In this document: positions 5,684-10,378 of the stretch, in pieces
Layout of the letters: every line of letters begins with the position of its first letter
How positions within the stretch are numbered: position 1 is the first letter of the stretch
Source of the DNA: Actinomycetota bacterium
GTDB lineage: Bacteria; Actinomycetota; Acidimicrobiia; Spongiisociales; UBA5794
Assembly (NCBI GenBank): GCA_003648875.1
Contig: QMQC01000034.1
Span: 1 to 10,378, forward strand
Length of the DNA stretch: 10,378 nucleotides
Reading direction: 5' to 3'
Translations under genes and position numbers: made by a program
Notes under the pieces: model-generated
The model's database searches: none
What the model was told of the DNA's origin: nothing
What the model saw: the letters and a program-made list of their open reading frames with translations, nothing else

Positions 5684-7360
5684 TCACATCCCAGCTTGTT
5701 CCTGTTCGGGCACGGCCGCGCGGGCGATGCGTCGAGAGAAGTAGTACACCCGCTTGAGATTGGTGATGACATCTGTCTCGAGCCGGTATGTCGCGACGCG
5801 GTTCGGCTCATCGGCTACAAGGCGCTCAGTCTGGTGGGTCGTCAGATCACGCTCGAGCTGGCGTATCTCTCCCTTCATGCCCGTGACCGTTCGCGCAGCC
5901 CCCTCGTCCTTCTGAGTAACAGCAACAAGCGCCAATTCGAATGCTTCGACGACGGATCTGTGATAGTCCTCGATCAAGACACGAGTCCTCAGACTCACAT
6001 CGATCGACTCCTCGATCTTCTGATAACCGAGCGCGACGAGATTCCGCTCAACCAGATCGCCAATCGCTTCGAGAGCGTTCGTTGCTTCCAGGAGGTCAAC
6101 GAGTTCGGCGCTCGAGTTCTCACTCAGCTTCTGCTGCGAGATTCGTCCAAGATACTCAAGAAGGAGTCCATGGAGGGAGTCAACCTCGTCATCTCTCTCC
6201 TCCACGTCTGCCATCGTGTCGATATCGCCGTCGAGAATGGCTGGAAGCACATCGACGAGCATCCCTTGGACACGTGAGGCCATCCGGAGCATCTCCATTC
6301 GGGCCTTTGCAAGCGCAATACCTGGTGTCTGAAGCAATCCGAAATCGATGTACTTGGGTGCAATCACACGAGCCTGTGGCTTGTCGGGCGTGATACGGAT
6401 GACAAAGGAGGCGAACTGGCTCACGAACGGCAGGAAGATGAGCGCGTTCACGATGTTGAAGAGCGTATGTGCATTGGCGATCTCTCGCGGCGTGCCTCCT
6501 CCGACGGACGAAACCCATGATGCCAGAACGCCTATCAACGGCAGCCAGATGATGACACCGATGACGTTGAACAGGAGATGGGCGACGGCAGCACGTTGGG
6601 CATCTCGAGGCTTGCCGATCGCTGCAAGAATCGCCGTGACCGATGTTCCGATGTTTGCCCCGAGAACCAACCCGATACCCGCTTCGAGAGAGATCAAACC
6701 TTGGGCCGCGAGCACGATCACCACACCAGTCGTCGCAGAAGAAGACTGCACGAATGCGGTGAACGCCGCTCCGGCAAGGATGGCGACGAAGGGATTATCG
6801 AGGGTCTTCATCGCGTCGATGAACGGTTCATACGTCCTCAACGGACTCATCGCGTCACCCATTACGACCATTCCGAAGAACACGAGTCCAAGACCCGTGA
6901 TACCTCTTCCCTGGGTGCGTCGACTCTCGCGTTTCGCAAGTGATGAGATCGCAAACCCGGCGGCGACGAGCGCAAGCGCCCAGGTCGTGACGTTGAAGGC
7001 AATGATCTGCGCTGTGATGGTTGTACCGATATTCGAACCTAGGATCACGGGAATCGACTGAACGAACGTCATGAGACCTGCTGAGATGAACCCGACGACC
7101 AGAACCGTGGTCACCGATGAGGACTGCACAACTGCGGTGATTCCCCCACCGGTGAGCAGTCCAATGAACCGGTTCGAAGTGAGCCGTTCGAGTGTCCTGC
7201 GGGCTCGATCGCCCACGATGAGCCGAAGCGCTTCGGTCATCCGCTCCATTCCGATGAGGAAGAGCGCAAGGCCGCCGAGCAGCCCAAAGATCAACGTTCC
7301 CCAGGCGATGGAGTTCGTCGTCTCGTTGACGACCTCGGCTGCTTGTAGGAGCACAGGCAC
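5684..7360 (-). CDS. Na+/phosphate cotransporter with C-terminal PhoU-like domain
   Basis: 558 aa. The family (NaPi-II/NptA-related) couples sodium entry to phosphate uptake. The membrane part (about 20-325) shows the internal duplication typical of the family: VVQSSSVTTVLVV (78-90) and FVQSSSATTGVVI (204-216), each followed by a GSNIGTT or GANIGTS motif (108-114 and 234-240). Residues about 350-545 are a charged helical region like PhoU, with HGLLLEYLGRI and LEATNALEAIGDLVERNL; in such fusions it is thought to regulate transport. The start is a GTG at 7360 whose G is also the last base of the TAG stop of the gene before it (TAGTG), with no ribosome site, so translation is probably by re-initiation. 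The substrate could in principle be another anion, since specificity is not readable from sequence. Confidence 0.9.
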   Translation of the reverse strand: MPVLLQAAEVVNETTNSIAWGTLIFGLLGGLALFLIGMERMTEALRLIVGDRARRTLERLTSNRFIGLLTGGGITAVVQSSSVTTVLVVGFISAGLMTFVQSIPVILGSNIGTTITAQIIAFNVTTWALALVAAGFAISSLAKRESRRTQGRGITGLGLVFFGMVVMGDAMSPLRTYEPFIDAMKTLDNPFVAILAGAAFTAFVQSSSATTGVVIVLAAQGLISLEAGIGLVLGANIGTSVTAILAAIGKPRDAQRAAVAHLLFNVIGVIIWLPLIGVLASWVSSVGGGTPREIANAHTLFNIVNALIFLPFVSQFASFVIRITPDKPQARVIAPKYIDFGLLQTPGIALAKARMEMLRMASRVQGMLVDVLPAILDGDIDTMADVEERDDEVDSLHGLLLEYLGRISQQKLSENSSAELVDLLEATNALEAIGDLVERNLVALGYQKIEESIDVSLRTRVLIEDYHRSVVEAFELALVAVTQKDEGAARTVTGMKGEIRQLERDLTTHQTERLVADEPNRVATYRLETDVITNLKRVYYFSRRIARAAVPEQEQAGM

Positions 7361-9003
7361 TATTGGCCGTACGCAGAGGAGATTCTGAGCTGCTCTGCGA
7401 TCTTGATGTTCACCAACGCTGGAACGCCTGCGTCCTGGGCACGCTCGAGGGCAGGCCGAATCTCAGATGGCTTCTCGACAAGTTCGCCGTAGCCGCCGAG
7501 GCCCTCGACGATCTTCTCGTACGGCCTGAACCCGATCTCGGAAAGGAACACGCTGTCAGGGTGCGCCATGCGGTGGATTGCCTTGATGTTGTTCCACGCA
7601 CCATCGTTGCCGATCACCCCGACGACGGGGAGGTTGTGGCGGATGAGAGTGTCGTATTCCATGCCGTTGAATCCGAAGGACCCATCGCCATAGACGATGC
7701 CCACGCGGGTGTCGGGTTCCACAGACTTTGCGGCCAAGGCAAAGGGTGCACCAACACCAAGGCAACCGAACGGTCCAGGGTCGAGGAGGGCGCCGGGCCT
7801 CGACGTCTGCAGCCATTTTGCGGTCGTCGAGACGATGTCGCCTCCGTCTGCAGCGACGATCGTGTCATCACCGAAGAAGTCGCCGACCTCCCTGGCGAAA
7901 CGTTCAGGGTGAATCGGATCTGCTTCAGAAACGGACACTTCATCAGCGGCTTCTTGTTTCGCCCTCTCCGCGGCTCTGATCTCGACGGTCCACTCCGGAT
8001 CTTCCATCCGTCCGATATCGCCAAGACGCCTGCAGAGTTGGGCCACGACCGTTCCCGGGTCGGCGACGACACCGATATTCGCATCGCGGTTCCAACCTAT
8101 CTTTGATGGGTCTGCATCGATCTGGATCACCGTTGCTCCCGGATTGATCTTCTTTCCGAAGCCGGTTCGGAAATCCCAATCGACACCAAGTGCCAGGATG
8201 ATGTCCGCCCCCCGCAAAGCATCACCCCTGGCTCGGTTGCCGAGATAGGGGTGACCGAACGGCAGGGAGCCTCTGGCCAGACTGTTGAGGTAGGTCGGCG
8301 CCCTGTAGCCGATGACGAACTCATCGAGCGACTCGATGAAGCCGGGCTGCTGGGTCCAGCGAAGACCTGTGCCTCCGAAGATGACGGGCTTCGTGGCATC
8401 CCTGAGGAGGTCGACAATCTCGCCGAGTGTCTCTTCGGATACACCTGCGGGGCGGTTCGCCCGCGCGTCCTCCGGCCAAACGATTGCATTCTCTTCGACC
8501 ATTGTTCCAGAGATGTCCCAGGGGGTGTCGAGGAACACAGGTCCGCCCCGGTTGGTGAATGCATGCCTTGTCGCCATCGCGATGTACTCCGGATAGCGAC
8601 CTGCGTTCCACGCGGTGCCGGACCAGCGGGTGATCGAATGGAATAGCTTCGGATGGTCCATCTCCTGAAGTCCGCCCTTGAGATCCTCCGTCGTTGGGTG
8701 GCGACCGCCGATGAGGAGCACCGGACTGTTCGCGAAGAAGGCGTTCGCCACACCTGTCACAGCATCGGTTACACCGGGCCCTGCGGTCACAAGAGCAACT
8801 CCGAGCCTGCCCGTGAGTCGTGCATAGGCATCCGCTGCGTGGGCCGCGGCCTGCTCATGTCGCACATCGACGACATTGATGCCCTCAGCGACACAGCCAT
8901 CCATGATCGCCAGGATGTGCCCTCCCGTGAGTGTGAACACTGTGTCCACGCCCTGGGCCTTGAGCGCCCGTGCGATCACCTGACCACCGCTGATCTTGGC
9001 CAT
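7360..9003 (-). CDS. Thiamine-diphosphate enzyme, acetolactate synthase (IlvG)-like
   Basis: 547 aa with the three domains of the acetolactate synthase/pyruvate oxidase superfamily: N-terminal pyrimidine-binding domain (about 1-170) with catalytic Glu50 in VRHEQAA, a central domain (about 190-330), and a C-terminal diphosphate-binding domain with GDGSFGF (439-445) and GND (466-468). The LDPGPFGCLGVG segment (407-418) and the end resemble mycobacterial IlvG (Rv1820) more than the true IlvB. DFRTGFGKKINPG (277-289) is like 2-hydroxyacyl-CoA lyase and oxalyl-CoA decarboxylase relatives. The real substrate is therefore open; no ilvN or ilvC is adjacent. The frame stays open to 9195, but this extension is the translated heptamer repeat. 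ATG 9003 has GGAG five bases upstream and gives the normal MAKISGGQVIARAL start. It is translationally linked to the Na/Pi transporter downstream. Confidence 0.9.
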   Translation of the reverse strand: MAKISGGQVIARALKAQGVDTVFTLTGGHILAIMDGCVAEGINVVDVRHEQAAAHAADAYARLTGRLGVALVTAGPGVTDAVTGVANAFFANSPVLLIGGRHPTTEDLKGGLQEMDHPKLFHSITRWSGTAWNAGRYPEYIAMATRHAFTNRGGPVFLDTPWDISGTMVEENAIVWPEDARANRPAGVSEETLGEIVDLLRDATKPVIFGGTGLRWTQQPGFIESLDEFVIGYRAPTYLNSLARGSLPFGHPYLGNRARGDALRGADIILALGVDWDFRTGFGKKINPGATVIQIDADPSKIGWNRDANIGVVADPGTVVAQLCRRLGDIGRMEDPEWTVEIRAAERAKQEAADEVSVSEADPIHPERFAREVGDFFGDDTIVAADGGDIVSTTAKWLQTSRPGALLDPGPFGCLGVGAPFALAAKSVEPDTRVGIVYGDGSFGFNGMEYDTLIRHNLPVVGVIGNDGAWNNIKAIHRMAHPDSVFLSEIGFRPYEKIVEGLGGYGELVEKPSEIRPALERAQDAGVPALVNIKIAEQLRISSAYGQ

Positions 9004-9008
9004 TCGTT

Positions 9009-9012
9009 CTCC
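9009..9012 (-). promoter_or_regulatory. Ribosome binding site fixing the IlvG-like start
   Basis: GGAG on the minus strand, five bases before ATG 9003. Further upstream TACTGT (9030-9035) is a possible -10, without a clear -35, on the edge of the repeat region. Confidence 0.6.
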
Positions 9013-9062
9013 GTCGTGGCTGACAACAAACAGTAGACACTTCACAGAAGGCAGACACCAGA

Positions 9063-9136
9063 CATCCGCCATCCGCCATCGGACTTCTGACTTCTGACTT
9101 CGGAGAGCGCAGCGTCCTGACTTCGGACTTCCGATT
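9063..9136. repeat. Heptamer-repeat intergenic element
   Basis: Three 7-base steps of CATCCGC type (9063-9083) run into three ACTTCTG/ACTTCGG units (9083-9103), then a 16-base break (9104-9119), then ACTTCGG and ACTTCCG (9120-9133). Read on the minus strand the units encode Ser-Glu-Val-Arg-Ser-Gln-Lys-like peptides. Such strings turn up as spurious extensions in databases from many unrelated bacteria and mark a known style of short dispersed intergenic repeat. It lies in the 191-bp divergent spacer between the IlvG-like and thioredoxin-like genes and artificially lengthens the open frame of the former. Function unknown. Confidence 0.75.
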
Positions 9137-9156
9137 CCCCGGCATAGATGGCGTCC

Positions 9157-9162
9157 TACCCT
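9157..9162 (+). promoter_or_regulatory. Possible -10 box of the thioredoxin-like gene
   Basis: TACCCT fits TANNNT and would start RNA near 9169, giving a leader of about 26 bases with AGGA (9184-9189 region) before ATG 9195. No good -35 was seen; that position falls at the edge of the heptamer repeat. Confidence 0.3.
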
Positions 9163-9194
9163 TGTTGCACATCTGAACCCAACACAGGATCCCA

Positions 9195-9614
9195 ATGTTC
9201 AAGAAGAAACCCAAGGCTCGCAAGATTGCCACCATCGGGGAGATCGACGAGTTGACCACGACCGGCAAGCCCGTGCTTGTGGACTTCTACCAGGTGGGTT
9301 GTGCACCGTGCCAGGTGATGGATGGCATCTTCAACGAGCTTGCCCGCGAATACGGCTCTTCGGCTCACGTCGTCAAGGCAGACATAGCGAACATGCCAGA
9401 CGCAGTGAACCGCTACAAGATCCGATCAACGCCAACAATGGTGCTCCTTGCGCCCGCAAGACCAAAGAAGGCGAAGAAGGGCAACAACAGACGGGGCGGA
9501 AAGCTGTCGAACCACAGAGCTGTCACCCAGCGTTGGCGCGCATCTGGCCTCGTCAAGAAGGACCAACTCACGCGACTCCTCGAGTCGAACGGTGCAAAAC
9601 GCGTCAACGCCTGA
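9195..9614 (+). CDS. Thioredoxin-like protein with basic insertion
   Basis: 139 aa, no signal peptide, so cytoplasmic. The thioredoxin fold is recognisable: KPVLVDFYQVGCAPCQVMDGIF (25-46) holds the CxxC pair (C36, C39), AHVVKADIANMPDAVNRYKIRSTPTMVLL has the central strand and cis-Pro80. Trp before the first Cys, normal in thioredoxin (WCGPC), is Gly here, and the middle pair is Ala-Pro. Between the fourth strand (TMVLL) and the last strand there is a Lys/Arg-rich stretch (about 89-103, RPKKAKKGNNRRGGK) absent from ordinary thioredoxins. The N-terminus is also basic (KKKPKARK). It should be a thiol-disulfide oxidoreductase or redox adaptor, perhaps bound to nucleic acid or an acidic partner. 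AGGA stands five bases before the ATG. No dedicated reductase is nearby. Confidence 0.85.
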   Translation: MFKKKPKARKIATIGEIDELTTTGKPVLVDFYQVGCAPCQVMDGIFNELAREYGSSAHVVKADIANMPDAVNRYKIRSTPTMVLLAPARPKKAKKGNNRRGGKLSNHRAVTQRWRASGLVKKDQLTRLLESNGAKRVNA

Positions 9615-9636
9615 TTCCAAGGATTCTTGCGTAGAT

Positions 9637-9659
9637 CACAGCAATATGTTGCGGCTGTG
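9637..9659. terminator. Weak hairpin between convergent genes
   Basis: CACAGCAA-TATG-TTGC(GGC)TGTG can pair over eight base pairs with a 3-base bulge. It sits in the 58-bp gap between the thioredoxin-like gene and the dehydrogenase, which converge. No U-run follows on either strand, so a terminator role is only a guess. Confidence 0.25.
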
Positions 9660-9672
9660 TACGCCAGAATCG

Positions 9673-10378
9673 TCAGGCGTAGTCGTAGAAGCCCTTTCCG
9701 GACTTCCGGCCAAGGAGGCCCGCTTCGACCATGCGCTTGAGCAACGGAGGTGCCGCGTAGCGCGGATCCTGATACTCCTCCATGAAGGCATCCGCCACGG
9801 CGAGCAACGTGTCATTTCCAATGAGATCTGACAGCGTGAGCGGCCCCATGGGGTAGCCAACCCCGTTCACCATGGCGGTGTCGATGTCCTCCCTTGTCGC
9901 AAACCCCTCTTCATACATCCGAATCGCTTCGAAGATGTAGGGACAGAGCAGCTTGTTCACGATGAAGCCAGCTCTGTCCTTTGCGTGCACGACAGTCTTC
10001 CCGAGTGTATCTGAGGCAAACTCCGCCGCCCGATCGACAGCCGACTCATCCGAGACGACCGTGGAGATGATCTCGACAAGCGGCATCACCGTTGCGGGAT
10101 TGAAGAAGTGCATCCCGACGACGGACTCCGGTCGACTCGTCGCCGTTGCGATCTGCGTGATCGGAATCGATGACGTGTTGGAGGCAAGGATCGCGTCCTG
10201 CGAGTCAACGATCGCGTCGATCCTTGAGAACAGATCGCGTTTCACTTCGAGATTCTCGACCACTGCCTCGATCACAAGGTCACGATCCGCAAGAGACTCG
10301 AGATCCGTCGTGAAGGCGAGGTTCCCCATTGCACCATCGCGACGGGCTTCGTTGATCTTGCCACGCTCGAGCGCCCTG
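9673..10378 (-). CDS. 3-hydroxyacyl-CoA (3-hydroxybutyryl-CoA) dehydrogenase, partial
   Basis: The last 234 residues of a protein whose start lies beyond the right edge; the frame is open to the edge, reading RALERGKINEARRDGA before the first internal Met at 10329. Roughly 50-55 residues, including the GxGxxG NAD site, are missing. It oxidises 3-hydroxyacyl-CoA to 3-ketoacyl-CoA with NAD(P), in fatty-acid oxidation or butyryl/polyhydroxybutyrate metabolism. Visible elements are LVIEAVVENLEVK (end of the Rossmann domain), ILASNTSSIPI, the catalytic GMHFFNPATVMPLVEII with its His-Glu pair, DRAGFIVNKLL with the conserved Asn, and the helical C-terminal domain with YPMGPLTLSDLIGND and the GRKSGKGFYDY end. 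It is the single-function short form, not a FadB/FadJ fusion, at least at this end. Whether it prefers short-chain substrates cannot be told. It is convergent with the thioredoxin-like gene. Confidence 0.93.
   Translation of the reverse strand, partial: RALERGKINEARRDGAMGNLAFTTDLESLADRDLVIEAVVENLEVKRDLFSRIDAIVDSQDAILASNTSSIPITQIATATSRPESVVGMHFFNPATVMPLVEIISTVVSDESAVDRAAEFASDTLGKTVVHAKDRAGFIVNKLLCPYIFEAIRMYEEGFATREDIDTAMVNGVGYPMGPLTLSDLIGNDTLLAVADAFMEEYQDPRYAAPPLLKRMVEAGLLGRKSGKGFYDYA

Noticed and set aside
6348..7061. Plus-strand open frame of 237 codons opposite the Na/Pi transporter
   Set aside because: Its Ala/Thr/Pro-rich translation is typical of the reverse complement of a membrane protein gene, with no domain of its own.
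7363..8106. Plus-strand open frame of 247 codons opposite the IlvG-like gene
   Set aside because: It mirrors conserved coding sequence on the other strand and has no recognisable domain or ribosome site.
9004..9195. N-terminal extension of the IlvG-like enzyme to 9195
   Set aside because: The extra 64 residues are translated heptamer repeats, and ATG 9003 has a good ribosome site and the normal family start.

Overview
The window looks like a chromosomal stretch of an uncultured actinomycete, most likely of the class Acidimicrobiia or a neighbouring class. That placement is an inference. It rests on the moderately high G+C, several apparently leaderless gene starts (a TANNNT box six bases before GTG or ATG), an IlvG-like thiamine-diphosphate enzyme resembling the mycobacterial protein, and a small membrane protein of the actinobacterial GlpR/SepX type. 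No plasmid, phage, transposase, CRISPR, tRNA or rRNA signal was seen.

Layout, left to right. Positions 1-148 hold two copies of a 79-bp repeat, each with a strong hairpin. Next is a tightly packed minus-strand operon, read from right to left (4155 down to 147): plsY (acyl-phosphate:glycerol-3-phosphate acyltransferase), moeA, moaC, a mogA/moaB-type adenylyltransferase, a GlpR/SepX-like membrane protein and a translin-family protein. Most junctions overlap or lie within a few bases. A plus-strand SAF-domain membrane protein (4383-4898) is divergent from plsY across a 227-bp region that contains an 18-bp inverted repeat. A second minus-strand operon follows (9003 down to 4905): IlvG-like enzyme, Na/Pi cotransporter with a PhoU-like tail, and uppP. 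A plus-strand thioredoxin-like gene (9195-9614) is divergent from this operon across a 191-bp spacer rich in heptamer repeats. The window ends in a minus-strand 3-hydroxyacyl-CoA dehydrogenase whose N-terminus lies beyond the right edge.

How the genes may work together. MoaC, the MogA-type protein and MoeA are three steps of molybdenum cofactor synthesis. In Corynebacterium a MoeA homologue (Glp) also binds FtsZ and pairs with the membrane receptor GlpR, and the related Streptomyces protein is SepX. A GlpR/SepX-like gene in the moeA operon, next to plsY, therefore suggests that this operon links envelope synthesis, division and cofactor synthesis. In the second operon, UppP releases phosphate outside the membrane and the Na/Pi transporter could recapture it. 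This is a plausible but untested pairing.

No clearly new defence or mobile system was found. The most interesting lead is the plsY-moeA-moaC-mog-glpR-like-translin operon, with the translin-family gene as its least expected member.
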